From contig NC_071354.1 of the NCBI RefSeq assembly GCF_943734655.1, positions 145,056,642 through 145,120,641 of the forward strand: 64,000 bases of DNA, in the 5' to 3' direction. The notes beneath the pieces are model-generated. The model was not told where the DNA came from. It searched no databases and was given only the letters and a program-made list of their open reading frames with translations. This DNA comes from Sabethes cyaneus. Taxonomy: Eukaryota; Arthropoda; Insecta; Diptera; Culicidae. This document shows positions 44,696 to 57,830 of the stretch, piece after piece. How positions within the stretch are numbered: position 1 is the first letter of the stretch; the number at the start of each line of letters is the position of its first letter. The position numbers and the translations under genes were made by a program.

Positions 44696-46839
44696 GGGTT
44701 CGCCATAAAACAATTTAATAAAAATAAAATTTCGTAATGTTTAACGAAAAAACAATTTTTGTCACCAAAATTTAATATAAAGTCCACCTGAAAGCCCTAA
44801 ATACGTTTCAAACGATGATTGGGGTTTAATTTTTATTAATTTTCTTGACGTTAGCAGAACTGCGAATAGTGAAATAATAAAAAAAAACATTTTCACGTAA
44901 TTAAGGTAAAGGTAGAAATATCGAATAGATAGAGAATTGAAAAATGCAGAAAATATTGCAAAAAATTAATAGTTAAATGACTGCCGCCAATTTTTGATTT
45001 ATCAATCCAGTAGGTGGTAACCGCAAGAATCCCAAAAAAATGTGTTGTCTAAATGTGTTTCACCTTGAAATAATCATGACCAGAATTGGAAGCACACAAC
45101 AGACGTGCCACAATCCTGAGATGACAAAGGTCGATAAGCATTGATTTGAGCAGAGCAAAACACCAACCGGTAATATAAACACATATTAACGTCGATTGAC
45201 AATTTGTTTCTCGCTTATTGCTGTCACAATTGAAAATATTATAATTTTTCATTGTGACAGTGTGTGCTAGAACAATTTAGACTAGAAGTATTTCGGTTTA
45301 GTGCGCTACATTGCTTCGGTAAATTCAATGCAAAAATTTAATCTGATTGAATCGGCATCGTTAGCTCCAGTAAAGTGAGCTAACACTGTCGTCAAAAAAA
45401 TCTTTATCAACCCGAAAACTCATACTATGTACTATGATTTCTTTACAGCAGAAGAGGACACGTGTGTCGTAACGTAATCAAAAGTGTACGTAATCCAACT
45501 TAGCAAGTCTTGGTAACAATTCCGGTTTTGAGTCTCAGTAGATACGGCGGTTGATGTTAAATTGAAGGTCTCCAGCAGATTGTTGAACAACGCTTGCAAA
45601 GGTGTGTGAGGCATATGATACGCAATGTTTAGTATGGGAAAATCGAATGAATGTGAGATCTCAAGCAAGAGTCGTAACGTATAGGAATGAAAGTGTAGCA
45701 AGAGGCAGCATGAGCCGGGCATCGAAACGAAAACGAAAGCTGTCAATGTGGCTTTAAGCCAAACCGGGCGGGTGTGCGCACATAGATGACTTTTACGTGT
45801 TTGTGCATTCAATACCCAATTTCAGCAGTGACATAAAAAAGAAAAAGTACATGTTTGGTTTCACAATTTTTCTCTTTTCTAAACTATATTTGCGAGGAAC
45901 TAAATCTAATGAAATTAAAAACAATTAAAGCTAAATATGCTCCAACCTTACGCATCAGGTCTCAAATATTTTTTTGAGAAAAATCGCACTTGAGCCATGA
46001 TACCAAATTTGTTTAGTCCTTGGAGTGACTATGCTATTAACGTAAGTTAAATTTTTGCGCGTAACAGCAACTATAACACACATTGTGAGATTCTTTAATA
46101 CTGTACCAGCTGTGTAATCGCTTTGCAGTCTGGAAAATTGCTTCATTGATGACTGGCGATCATGGATTTGTTACGAACGTCGAAGCGTCATTGCAACCTT
46201 TTATAGTTTCTCCACAGGCCCTGTACAACCGGCACCTTTCACTTGACTTTATGAAATATTAAAAAACCAACATTAATTCACCTAATAGTGGAGGTATGTC
46301 TTCTCCTTCACACATCCGCTTATCATTTCTGACGAGGTTATTTCTACAAAATTAAATGATATACAGAAATCAAACTTATAACTTCATTGATATATACTGC
46401 ATACCCTTTGAAATGTACTATTTACCGTAGTTTGATTTTCCCTTTCAGCAGTCATGACCAGGGCCTTCAATTAAAAATTGCACGGAACGATGAATCAATA
46501 AATCTAAATCTAGCTGAGGTTAATCCAATTCACTTAAAAAACTCGTTTATATCAGCGTGAGTGAAACGGATTTTAATGGTCATAGGTGTCGGTGGTACTT
46601 AAATGAAAGTGAATTGTTATTGAATATAATTCAAATTCCTACGAATTAACACATGGTCTGATTAATAGAGTCGATATCAACAAATCGTCCATGACGCCAA
46701 AGAAACGTCATTTGAAAAAAAACGTTTCATTTGAGACTCGCTTGAAAGATTTCGAAAGGGTTAGTTCTGAAATGAATTCGCCTTTCAATGAATGTAGGAG
46801 AAATTCACTTTTAGTGAGCAAAAATTACTAGCTTGGAAT
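44696..46839. other. Lasp intron, no recognised content
   Basis: It contains a 126-codon minus-strand open frame (45432-45812) with no recognisable domain and no repeat phrases that I can assign. Confidence 0.4.
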
Positions 46840-47105
46840 ACAACGTGCCCACGCATCATATTTTCGTGGATTTCAGAGCTGCATGTGATATAGTCGAGCG
46901 TTAACAGCTATGGCAGATAATGCACTAGAGCGGTTTTTCGGACAAACTGTCGCGGCTGATCAAAGCTTTCCTGAAGCGAGTGAAGAGTTACGTTCGTGTT
47001 TCGGGGGCACCCTCGATTCCTTCGAATCACGCAGAGGGTTGCGGCAACGAGACAGAAATGACGACCGCGTGCTTTAGTCTTGACCTTGAAATGAGGTCAG
47101 GCATA
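46840..47105 (+). mobile_element. Short RTE-like LINE fragment (RT domain)
   Basis: Translation gives FVDFRAACDIVER (RT palm, about 46862) followed by LWQIMH and FSDKLSRLIKAFLKRVKSYV, as in the other LINE copies. Stops are present. Confidence 0.6.
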
Positions 47106-47108
47106 AAA

Positions 47109-47420
47109 ATTAGTATTTTTTGAAACGGTAGTTCTTTTACAATTGACGAAGGGACGGTAGAAGAAAGAAATAAAATTTTAGAGTGAAGGAGAAATAGCGG
47201 AAAGGTGAGAGGAGGGGGAGGATGGGGGAGGGGGGGTATTAGTAGCTACGCTTAACAAGTAGTCGTTGTGACTCCTACCTTTTGTCCAATGCTGGAAGGT
47301 GCATGGGTCGAACCAAGCGATAATCTGAGATTATAACCGGATTCGAACTTACGACACCCACCAGGGAATGTGGCTCGCTGGTACTAATGTGCCTTTGAAC
47401 CATAGAGGCGCTGGACAAAA
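47109..47420 (-). mobile_element. MITE/SINE-like element with tRNA-like part
   Basis: It begins AGTATTTTTTGAAACGGTAG, then ACAATTGACGAAGGG, a purine-rich GGGAGGGGG stretch, and a tRNA-like segment on the minus strand (complement of GGATTCGAAC, TGGTTCAAAGGCAC). The same modules occur in the opposite order at 60690-60968, so they are two copies of one family. Confidence 0.6.
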
Positions 47421-47559
47421 GGGGACTGCACAACCCTCTTATTAAGCGCGCGACATATCTTCAAACACCACCGTGGGTTGGGGTGGGTTGAGTTATTTAT
47501 AGACACAAATTGTACCTCTTCCTCGATCTATTGTAATCGAACCACCGAATTAAGAAGTT

Positions 47560-47935
47560 TTAATCTAACACGTTTTTACTCACGGGACAACGACACTGTA
47601 CAGGCACTTGCGACTTACAACGCACTGCACGTGACGTTGTTCGTCAGTTAGCGTGTTAACCGCGATTCTCAACGCGGATCTTCGGGCCAAATTTGGTTCC
47701 ATTTGCTTCATTAGTTCTCGAGATAAGACGAAATGGAAGCTCTCCCCCCCTCCTCTTAGGGAGGAGGGGTCTCTAACTATCATAAAAACCTTCCCTGACC
47801 ACGAAACCCTCTGCATGCAAATTTTCACGCGGATGGGTTCAGTAGTTTTCGAGTCTATGTATGTAGTCCGTATATACCTTATACGGACAGACAGACAGAT
47901 AGAAATTCATTTTTATATGTATAGATTCATTTTTA
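47560..47935 (+). repeat. Interspersed repeat with CAGACAGACAGA end
   Basis: It carries CTCCCCCCCTCCTCTTAGGG, GACCACGAAACCC, GCATGCAAATTTTCACGCGG and AGTAGTTTTCGAGTC, followed by GACAGACAGACAGATAGAAA. I recognise this phrase as a recurrent repeat in insect genomes, but I cannot assign the family. Confidence 0.5.
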
Positions 47936-47937
47936 TT

Positions 47938-49915
47938 ACCTTTGTTATACTATAACAAAGGTTTAAAAATTGGTCGAAAAACACGAAATTGATCCGAGGC
48001 CCGGGGGGCCAAGTCACATATACCAATCGATAGGGTTCGACGTTTTGAGCAACGTCTGTGTGTGTGTGTATGTATGTAATGATTTTTTCTATCGCCTGTT
48101 TCTCAGAGATGGCTGAACCGATTCGTTCGCTATTACTTTTGTTTGAAAGGTATTATTGTCTAGTCGATCACTATTGAGTTGTTTCGTGATACGACGTTTC
48201 GTTTAAAAGCTATGAGCAAAAATGTGAAAACTACGAGACATGGGTTTCTCCGGAACTATATGACCGATTTCAACGATCTTAGTATCAAATGATAGCTCTT
48301 GTTAAACCTAAATTGTTCAGTTTTTTTTTTATTGAAAACAAACAACTAGTTTAAAAGTTATGCTTAAAAAACTTGTTTTGACAAGGTAATAATTATCGCC
48401 TCGTTCTCAGAGATGGTCAAACAGATTTATGCGCTATTAGTCTCATTTGAAAGGTAATATATCCTAATAGATCACTATTGATTGATTTTTTGATAGGACG
48501 TTTAATTTGAAAGTTATGAGCAACCGTATACACCACACCAAAATTAACAATAATTTATAATGATTTTAACTAAGATAATTTACCTAATTTCAATTATTTT
48601 AATATCAAACGAGAGGTTTTGACACTACGAATATATATGCAAAATTTGATAAGAATTGGTTTTACCGGTCAAAAGATATTAAACCTCGAACACTCGCGCC
48701 AACTTTTGTAACACGGTTACTCGCGCAAACAATAGCCTCAAACCAAAGAAAACATGCGAACTAGAGTTTTGATTGAGAAAACTTGGTTTTAGGTTTATCG
48801 AACCTTTGGAAGAGTTTCTAGAAATTGAAAGCTCTATCGTCTAGTGGAATTTAAATTTTGATTATTCCCCCTAAAAGTGAAATAAAAATAATATTTTTCT
48901 GCAGTGTCAATGTAACACATTGATGTGTTCTGCAAAGTTATAGAGCATATTATTACAAGAAATTTTGCTAAAGACAATAACCTTCTATCTCTGCAGCGAA
49001 GATAGAAAAATCTTATTTATTGTATATGATTTTGTAAAATCAGTTTTTCTATTTTTGCTCTTTTTGTAATTGTTGTCTGGCTTTTTCATATACTACAAAA
49101 TTGTACAAATAGTAAAAATACACAACTTTGCTGAAAATAGTATACCTCTATGTTTGCTTGTTTAGGAACTGTTTAGGAACTTTGATTATAAAAAATACCC
49201 TAATTACTTGACTACCAGCAGACGGATACATTTAAAACATTTTACATTTGCTGATAGTTTTGCTGCATACAGACACCATTTTTCCATATGAAGAAACAAG
49301 AGAAAATTCAAGTTGGGGCGAAATTCTGGTACACCTCACATGCTGATTGCTTCGTTTCTGTGATGGCGGTTTATGCTGATCTATTTTCCCAACAATTTAA
49401 ATTAATAATGCATTGAATAATTATGATATTTTGCTCATAATAAGTTTATTGGAGAATATACGTTAGTTAAACAACGATTTGTAATTTTATAACAATATGG
49501 CGTAGGAATACCTACACGTGTTGTACAAAATACAACAGCGTGAGTAACCGAAGGTTAATAAAAATTGATCAAAATTATTCAAGAAAACTCTATTGATGTG
49601 AATCAAATAGAATGGCATTACAGGAAATTATGCATAGTTCAAAAACCTATAAACTAGACCTTTACTAGGCAATGTATATGTTAAAGAATAAGATTTCCTC
49701 TCACAACTTACTTTTATTTGCACTTACTCAGATTAATAACAACTTACTTATCCTTACTCAGCAATTTCACGAAAAAAGGATCTATCAAAATTTGTAAACT
49801 TATTCAATTTTCAAAAATTTTATGTAAACCAACGCACTACGCAACGTTAACCAATAGACGAAGGCGTGTCGATTTCTATCTCAAATAGTAAGACCGTATA
49901 ACAAAGGTTCCTTTC
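47938..49915. mobile_element. TIR-bounded element with internal tandem modules
   Basis: The ends are ACCTTTGTTATACTATAACA (left) and CCGTATAACAAAGGT (right). The left half has two ~306-bp modules, beginning ATCGCCTGTTTCTCAGAGAT near 48088 and ATCGCCTCGTTCTCAGAGAT near 48394, with matching phrases (TATTAG, GAAAGGTA, GATCACTATTGA, TATGAGCAA) in the same order. The right half contains the dispersed repeat also found at 24395-24800. No transposase was seen. Confidence 0.55.
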
Positions 49916-50054
49916 ACCACTAGGTGGATTAAATCGGGTTTTTAGAAAAGATGGGACACATGCCCCACCCTGAATAGACCACTGGTTTTCAGCGAAAATA
50001 GAAGATCACAAATTTTTGAAACGTAGTTTTCGTTTATAAGTTTATATAATTCAC

Positions 50055-50500
50055 AGACTTTTTGGCTTAAGGGGACATAAACGACTAAAAATTTTGAAAA
50101 ATTCATTATTTTTTTATTTCAGATTTTGATTTTGCAGTCCTTTCCGCTTATTTTGATACTAATTTTGTAATGATCCGACCACGGGAAGTGGCCGAAAAAC
50201 GATCTTACACATAAGCATTTTAGTGCGACGTGGAACAACCTCGACGAAATAAAACGCCGCTCCTGAAAAACCACGATTTTCATACTTTATGAACCTTTTT
50301 CTCAGAAACTACACAACGTATTGGAACAAACTTTTTTGTTTTGTTGGTAGGAGCTTGGCAAAGACTTTTATAACTTTTGAGCTTTGCAAACGAAATACAG
50401 CTTGAGAAAAACGAAAAAAAAAGAAAAAAAGATGGCTAAACAAATTAATTTTTTTTTTCTTTTTCTGGCGCCTCTGTAATCTATAGTCTCTGTAGTGGCA
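50055..50500. mobile_element. Single arm of the foldback family plus MITE end
   Basis: 50055-50385 matches the left arm of the foldback at 43998-44290 (GACATAAACGACTAAAAATT, CCACGGGAAGTGG, AATAAAACGCCGCTCCTG, CTTTTATAACTTTTGAGCTT). It is followed at about 50466-50497 by GGCGCCTCTGTAATCTATAG, the end of the MITE seen at 6671-7048. The second arm is missing. Confidence 0.65.
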
Positions 50501-53239
50501 ATGCATTGCATACGTGTTTGTGTACATCCATATTCTAATATACACACATTAGTATGTGAAAGTTCAACTTTAACTCGGCAGATAGCATTGCTGTTACTGT
50601 CGCTCGACTTTTGGCATAGTTGCCAGTCTTCTTGATGGGATGTTTTTGATACAATAATTTTAAAAAATTAATCAAAATATGAATTTTGGCTTTAAAGAAT
50701 AATTAAAAAAATTGATATTTATCAAAAAACCTTCGAAATGATGCAAATGATGTTTATTACAAGGTTTGTGTATCTCATTCTCCTCTATAATTTGTAAAAT
50801 ATAATGACAAATGAAAAAGACAAAATTGAAGCCTTTTACTCTACGCTAAACTATATACGCGGAACCTAAGTATCGGCCATAATACTGTCAAAAGTAAAGA
50901 ATTCTTTTCTTGTTGACTCCAATGTGACGGCATTCTGTACGGAATTTCGCAACGCAGTTGTTTGATGGCGACCGACATTGAATCACAATGCTTGGTACGG
51001 GGTAGAGAACGATTCTAATAATAAAATGACGAATACGACAGTATGCATATATTAAATGCTGTATCATAGCTTTCCGGGGAGGTTATGAGTCATAAGTGGC
51101 CAACGTGATTCGAAAAATAAGCTACTCGTTCAGTGACAAAAAATTATATGTTGTGTATAGTTTATGCATTCTTTGACTTTAAATCGGAAATAACCTTCAA
51201 ATATTGAACTCTATGCCAATTTAAGCTGATAGCTGTTGCGGCAACAAAAAAAACGAGTTGAAGACCGAATCAGATTTTTTTAACACCAACAACTATCTGA
51301 AACCATGCAAAATCAAATTATATTTTTTCAGCATTTGTTTTGCTAGCGCTATGGCATAGATTACTTTCAATAACGATGGTGTAAATATCGATAATTCGAT
51401 ATACATATGCATTGGTTTCCATTCTATTCAATTGCAGATAATTGTTTTTTAATTAGTAATTTAACCGCAATCATTAGCAACCAAACACCGCCATACGGTA
51501 TTGATTCGGATGCAAAAAGCGCAAATTCTGTGGTCTACAGCCAACGAAAGATCGTCACAAAAAACTTAAGCTAATATTGGAATGATTTGCCCGGGGCTTA
51601 CGATACTGCAGTAAAATCAGCCAGTGGCAAGGTCATTGGTGCTCTTTGAGTTGCCTTTTCGTGTCTTCGTTCTCTACCAACCAATCTTTGTGCGGTGTGG
51701 AGTGCATTCATGTGTTACCGTATCTTCCTGCCCGAGCCGCTCCCTTCTTGGATACTGATTCTCCGCCACCCGGTTGAGGTCTCGAACTCGAATCCAGCAC
51801 GCGAATAACCGGTTTTTCGGGAGGTGCTTGCGATCTTTCTTTCGCGCAGTTGAGCCTGCTTAACAACTGACTCCATCTGTGTCCATTGCCCATGTAAGTC
51901 CGTAGACCGTGGCGGCCGCCGCAATGCGCAATGGTACTTCTTAAACCGTACGTACGGTTGATCGGCTTGATTTCTTGCTGGGAAATTCAGACTGCCGTGC
52001 AGGAACATTTACGTACATACACAACGAAAGGGTGACTCAGAACCAACGCTTAATCGATTGGAGCGAAAACTAACTAACTAGCCAGGGGGACATCACATTG
52101 TCCCCATCGTTCTTAGAAGTCATGCCTGAAAACACATTAATTCCACGACTCAGCTGATGCTACATGGCGGCCGGTAGTGCGGTTTTATGTCGAACCAACA
52201 TAATTGTTTCATTTATTTGTTCACCGCAAATAGCAGTATGACAGCTACAAATGCCGTCGTAGCAAAAAAAAAATGAATCAACATTCCCACGTGGCTGCGA
52301 CTGGATATTTAGACCAAATAGCCAGTGTTTTGAAGGGAAGGATGTGACGGTTTGACGGAACACAAACTCGTCGATGATCCGTAATTGTTAAATGGATAAT
52401 AACTCAATTTAATATAGTCCCTGTGAGTGCTATGGTACAGGTTGACAGCGCAGTTCTTCCGTTCAGTAAATATGAAAAGGCCACATTGGTATTTTGACAG
52501 CTAGAGGTCGCGCAAAAAATAGATGATTTATTAGATGTGTACAACACAAAAATTTATTTGAATTGATAAGTTCAACAGAGACATTCTAAAACAGAAACCG
52601 ACATCCGATTTGATTCTTTGTCAAACCATGAATTAGTCAGATTCACACTAAAACTAGTTACAGGTGACTGTTTGGCAGATGGCAATCAATAACTTAACAT
52701 AACAGAATGCACAACGTTTATTACAAAACAGAGAACATTTCGTTTGTTTTTAATTTAACAATATATGAGACATGACCCTTCGGATCTCAAATTTTGTTCT
52801 CAGCTTTGTATAGTAATGCTCAACATTCAATCGCTTGGACCATCATTACTTCAATGAATGCTTCATATTAAAAGAGAGGGCCGGCAAACGAAAGATATAA
52901 TTAAGACAGCATAACATCTGCGATCGCACTTAAGGTGTGTATAAATATATAAGCGTTGTTTCCGGTAGATAAGTAGTAACTAAATGACCTGCCTATAGAC
53001 GTTATACATTTAGTATGATTTTTTTTGCGCGCGGTTAGTTGGCACCGGAAAGTGAAGACAAACAGCATGATTCCTGCTGTTGGAAGTTGGCCGAACGATC
53101 AGCGATCAGCAAAAAAAACAACGATACCTGGAGCAAAGCCTACGAGTGAACAATGCCTAGGAAATGCAATTAACGCCCGCAGTTTTCTCATAATTAAAAT
53201 TGAATCAAAGAAATATTTGACTTCTTAACCTTGCCAGTT
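50501..53239. other. Lasp intron, no recognised transposon; one GC-rich patch
   Basis: A GC-rich patch at about 51690-52020 has two overlapping minus-strand open frames (97 and 61 codons) with no recognised family. The rest is AT-rich and unassigned. Confidence 0.4.
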
Positions 53240-54430
53240 GTTACTAGTTTTACAATCATTCTATGGACTGAAGTGCCTGCTTAGTTCTGGGCTTGAGAAG
53301 TAGAGCAACCATTTGAGCAATTTTACGATTTCTCATGTCCAAAATGAGCCCTTTGTTGTATGTTCCGTGAGTCGTTCTAATGAGTTCAATTGCAGTAGAC
53401 TTATACAACTCAAGTAGATTTATTTCGGTAAGAAAATTGAAACCTAAAGGCGGTTTCAATATACCATCATCATTCGACGACCACTTGGTATCTGCATTGG
53501 ATGATGTATCAAATATCAAAATTGCTGTAGGTACCATCCATCAACTTTGCACATGACAGCAACCGTTGTTACCGGCCACACACTGATCTAAGCTTGGTCA
53601 TATGATGACATAGGCTCACCACAAGAGGATGTTAACTACGTGTTGAAATTTAGACAAGTCTTCTTGCTTCTAAATGCTGGTTGTTTTTTATGCAATAGAA
53701 CTAAAATGATATTTTCGTTTTCATACGACGTAGACCTAGAAACAACATTGTTTCTCAATGTTCGACCAGCAATATCTTTCCGTTACCATCCCACCGTACT
53801 GCAGATGAACTTTGGAGAGCCCAACCTCGGTACTATGAAACCGCATACAATTTCACTGTCGTAATCCGGTACGGATGTTTTATGGCATTACGTTTTCCTG
53901 CTTTGTATCACTGCTATCGATATCAAAATGATAGTGAAAGTGATTCGGATTTTCCATTTCACATGCCATTGTTGTTTGGTGTAGTAACCGTCGATAACTG
54001 TACAAACACCGCTGCTGGCTTTTTTCCACTATAGGAAACGCTGGCATTTTTATTGCCGAGCACCCTACCAAGACAGGAATGTCGACTAGAGCCCCGTATG
54101 ACTCGATGTAGAGCGCATATAACTGCGGCCGATTGTGATTAAGTCACAGCGAATGTCTCCCGGCATGCTAGATCAGGAGGAAGCCACTCCAATTACGTAT
54201 TGCCGTTGTGCGGCATTCGAATACGGTTTGCCATGTACGGTTATGATTACATTAAACTTTGCCTTTATATGAGCGGCTGTCCAACCAGTGCTCATGCATC
54301 TTTTTTTTTTTGTTACCAGCCAAAAACGAACGTCGACAATGTCGATGATGCGTGACCAGTAAATTGTATTCGCCGTCCAGGTGGTTGGAATTCGATCACA
54401 TATTATCGCACAAGCATTAATCATCACCAG
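53240..54430 (-). pseudogene. Coding-like but broken block, family unknown
   Basis: The minus strand carries consecutive frames of 84, 63 and 93 codons (54427-54173, 54071-53880, 53537-53256), beginning MMINACAIICDRIPTTWTAN, MACEMENPNHFHYHFDIDSS and MVPTAILIFDTSSNADTKWS. Between them further protein-like frames are interrupted by stops. Composition looks like degraded protein-coding sequence, not random AT-rich intron. It could be a decayed host gene, an unrecognised transposon or an integrated viral remnant; I cannot decide. Confidence 0.3.
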
Positions 54431-54727
54431 TCTGATAATGTTTGTCTGTTTGATAGAGAACGATTATATATTTACACGAAAGTTATTGATTTTCATATGC
54501 AAATGTTTTTCGATAAAACGATACCTAATTGCATGTTAACACTTTGCACAATCCAGTTTTCGTATGTGTATCTCGATCGTTCAGGTTTGATGAAATTTTA
54601 TACACCGGCATAGCTTATGGATCAATGAACGAAAACATAATCAATCGAAATCGAATCAAATACGAAATCGATGTTATCAATTTATCTAAATTGAGATTTT
54701 TACGAACATCGCTTATTTCTAAATATT

Positions 54728-55100
54728 AGGTGTGCACTAAGATCTCGCTGTTCTCGTAAAAAAACAATAAAAAAATATTGCACATCATTAGTTACAATTT
54801 TTCCCAAATTTCTGGCTGAGCTGGAATACCACGACGATATGAGTCTTCATTTTTTGAGGTTAACCAGGAATCAAGCTGTTTTTTGATTTCCTCATATGAT
54901 CGGAACTGCTTATTAGACAGACCATATGCCATCGAAAACAAGATATAATAATCGGACAGCGCCATATCCGGAATACATGATGGATGAAGTATGAGGTTTG
55001 AAAGGCTCTCAGTAGGTTATAATGAGTTTGGCAATGTGAGGCCGAGCGTTGTCGTGCTGTAGAATCACTTTTTCGCTTTCACTTTCATATTATGGTTGTT
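54728..55100 (-). mobile_element. mariner transposon fragment (transposase C-terminal part)
   Basis: The minus-strand translation gives KVILQHDNARPHIAKL (second catalytic Asp, about 55064), then SSIMYSGYGAVRLLYLVFDG, FLVNLKK and ARNLGKIV, as at the end of mariner transposases. It ends at AGGTGTGCACTAAGATCTCG next to TA, which fits a mariner terminus. The N-terminal half is missing; it is interrupted and followed by the DD37E copy. Confidence 0.72.
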
Positions 55101-55189
55101 TTTAGTGCAGTTCTCGGTTCTATCAACTGGCAAATTCACCACTTCTGTTTAATAACTCCTAAACGGTATCTCGCATCAAATTGAATTAC

Positions 55190-56180
55190 GGAACAATACG
55201 GTAGAAAATTTCATATCGAATATTTTCTTTTGAAAATTTGGATGGAAGTAGTTTAGACTTTATTGTTTACACTATATTTTTATCGCTGTCAGTTTTTCGA
55301 AAATTGGAAAAATGGCGTCACCCGAAAAGCAACGTCGCGAATTAATTTGGCGCTGGAAAACCCTCAAATATCTCCACAAGACATCGGAAGACAACTCGGA
55401 ATCGTACAGTCAACGGTGAGTCGTGTGATTAAACGTTACTACGAAACTCTGAGCATCGAACGGCAGGAAAAATGCGGTCAGAATAGATGTTCTATTAGTG
55501 ATCATGATCACAAGCGTGTTGTGAAAGCGTTTAAGCGGAATCCCAATGCTTCGGTCAGGGATGTGACCCAAAAGATGAATTTGTCCAAGTCTTTCTCTCA
55601 GAGAGCTAAGGTGCAGAAGGCTCCAAATCGTGACGAACGGCAAAATACGGTGGAAAAGTCACGGGCCCTGAAACTGTACACTCAGATAGTGACGGAGCCT
55701 TGAGACTTACGTCAAGGCGGACTTCCGGCAGCTTCCGGGGTTACTGTTCTTCACCGCCCAGTACAAGTTTAATGTTCCGGAGGAAGTAAGCAAGCAGAAA
55801 CTTTCAAATTTTGCCAAGAAATACATGCTTCGGCAAGCAATCCGCTCATGTGGCAAACGGAATACGTCGTTCGTGACTACTAGGACTGTAAACTGGTAGA
55901 TCTACCACAACAAGCGTATACAAAAGCAATAGAGCAAGCACTATTGAAGCAACACGAGGGTCCTACGATCTTCTGACCGGATCTAGCTTCGTACCACTAC
56001 TGTCCTAGGGTGGTACGAAGCCAACGGGGGCACCGAAACTAAGTCCCATCGACAAATACTGGGTTATTATGAAGCAAGGAGGTCAAACCTGAAAAAATGC
56101 AGAGAAAGTGGGTTTCTGTACAGAAGAAGCTGCAGCCAGATGTTGTACAGATCCTTATGAGTGGAATTAAGTGTAAGTCG
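55190..56180 (+). mobile_element. Second Tc1/mariner DD37E-type copy, inactive
   Basis: The transposase start is at about 55312 (MASPEKQRRELIW), followed by frameshifts and DIGRQLGIVQSTVSRVIKRY, GQNRCSISDHDHKRVVKAFK, NLSKSFSQRAK and KADFRQLPGLLFFTAQYKFN. The regions of the second and third acidic residues are broken. It aligns throughout with the copy at 24942-26159, sometimes better preserved (the DNA-binding part). Terminal repeats were not clearly found. Confidence 0.75.
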
Positions 56181-57830
56181 CGTGGTGCCTGATGGGGTAC
56201 GCACACTTGGTTGTCGTACGTAGACACGGAAGGGGGAACAGTGGCTCCCTTCCATTTTAAAATGACAACCCCATAAGCGGCATAGGGACCTACATATCTT
56301 TTCTTCTATTTCTTTTTTTTCTAATCTTAGGACGTGTTTATTTCTTATTTTTGTTTATATGTTACATGGTTTATACATTGTTTAGTTTTATTACATAATT
56401 GATACATCTAAGCTCTGTAGAAAAATCAATTCGTTCAAGTTTAAAACATCTCTATTTGTAAGGTCTCGTTAGTAGGATTGTTGCTGCTTCGTTGTAAATA
56501 CCTATTCCCGTCCTATCTAACACAAATTATTAAAAATATCATCATTGTTATGACACACAATGCAAATCTAGTTATTCCCTAATATTTTAGTTTGTTGTCT
56601 ATCATACGCGATCAATCAAAATGAGCTGAGATCTATTTAAATGCTTTTTATCATTAAAAAAGTCCTACCAGCCAAATTTCCTACGTTTTTTCGTGCGACG
56701 AAGGAGAAAATGTCGACTAATCGTTTTAATTGCCGTCATTCATAAATGAAAATAACTCACGCAAGGCATTGTCGTTATTCTACAGCCAGCAAAACTTGCC
56801 TGACCTGCAGAAATTTTGCAAAATAACATTTCCCATGCCATCCTACACAAATACACGCGCGCTAGCTTCGTAAATATTGTTGTGATTTTTAGTTCGGACG
56901 ATAAATTTTTGATGGACGGATTTTAAAACGGTACGACGAATTTAAAAAATAAAATCAGTTGCGTAATTTCAATAATATGCTTTAGTTATCGCTTTTCAGT
57001 GATTTCAAAGTTCACGGATCGGAAGGTAAGCGTATTTTAATCAAACCAGCACAATAACTTTTGGAGTATTCATTAAATCCATCCAACAACTGATGAAAAT
57101 AGGAATGGCTTTACTTACTACGATGGGAATTAGAAATAAACCCTAGTTAAAATAACAAAATTGTAACAAAATTTGCTCTAGGCATATCACAAATATATTA
57201 TTATAATAGATATAATTTGATCTAGTTTATATCAAGATGAGTTACAAAAATCAGTATTTTGTCCTGCTGTATAACCAAATTGCAACAAAGCGTGTTATAA
57301 GTAACAGAACGAGATATAATCTTGGTAGAACATTTTGTGTGTCGTAAATTTTTCAATCACATTTATAAGTTTAATAGAAATATCAACTTAAGCTACAACT
57401 CTGTAATATTTTTGTTAGAATCATCTGATTGGGTAACCACCTATTATATTCGAAAATTAAACACGTCAGGAAAATGAAAAGAGAAATCGATTTGAATTAT
57501 TGGCAACGTCCTTTAGCATGAAAACACGGACACGAATCAGAACATGGAATATAGTGACACTTGTCCGGTAAGGTAAACTGACGCATCTTGCAAGGTAAGC
57601 TAGCCATCTGAATCTTAAAATTCTGGGGCTTTCTGGCGAGATTCGTTGACCGGATACTGGCGAACACACTGCAACGTCCGGGCAAGTCTTGTTCTACTCT
57701 GGCATACAATATGAAAAAGTTTCTCGAGAGAGAGAGAGAGGAGTTGGATTCCTACTAAGTCCAGGGGCACATGCGCCTCTGATGAAGTAGGAATCGAAAA
57801 CCGATAACGAAAGAATAATCGTGGTCAAAC
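56181..57830. other. Lasp intron; GA microsatellite and a small Cys-rich frame
   Basis: It contains a (GA)n run at about 57726-57741 and a 36-codon minus-strand frame at 57607-57497 (listed). Otherwise it is AT-rich with nothing recognised. Confidence 0.4.
57497..57607 (-). other. Small Cys-rich open frame, unassigned
   Basis: A frame starting at an internal ATG encodes MASLPCKMRQFTLPDKCHYI, then PCSDSCPCFHAKGRCQ, with six cysteines in 36 residues. The Cys content recalls small metal-binding or secreted peptides, but no signal peptide, TATA box or known family fits. The frame stays open upstream to 57709. Confidence 0.2.
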
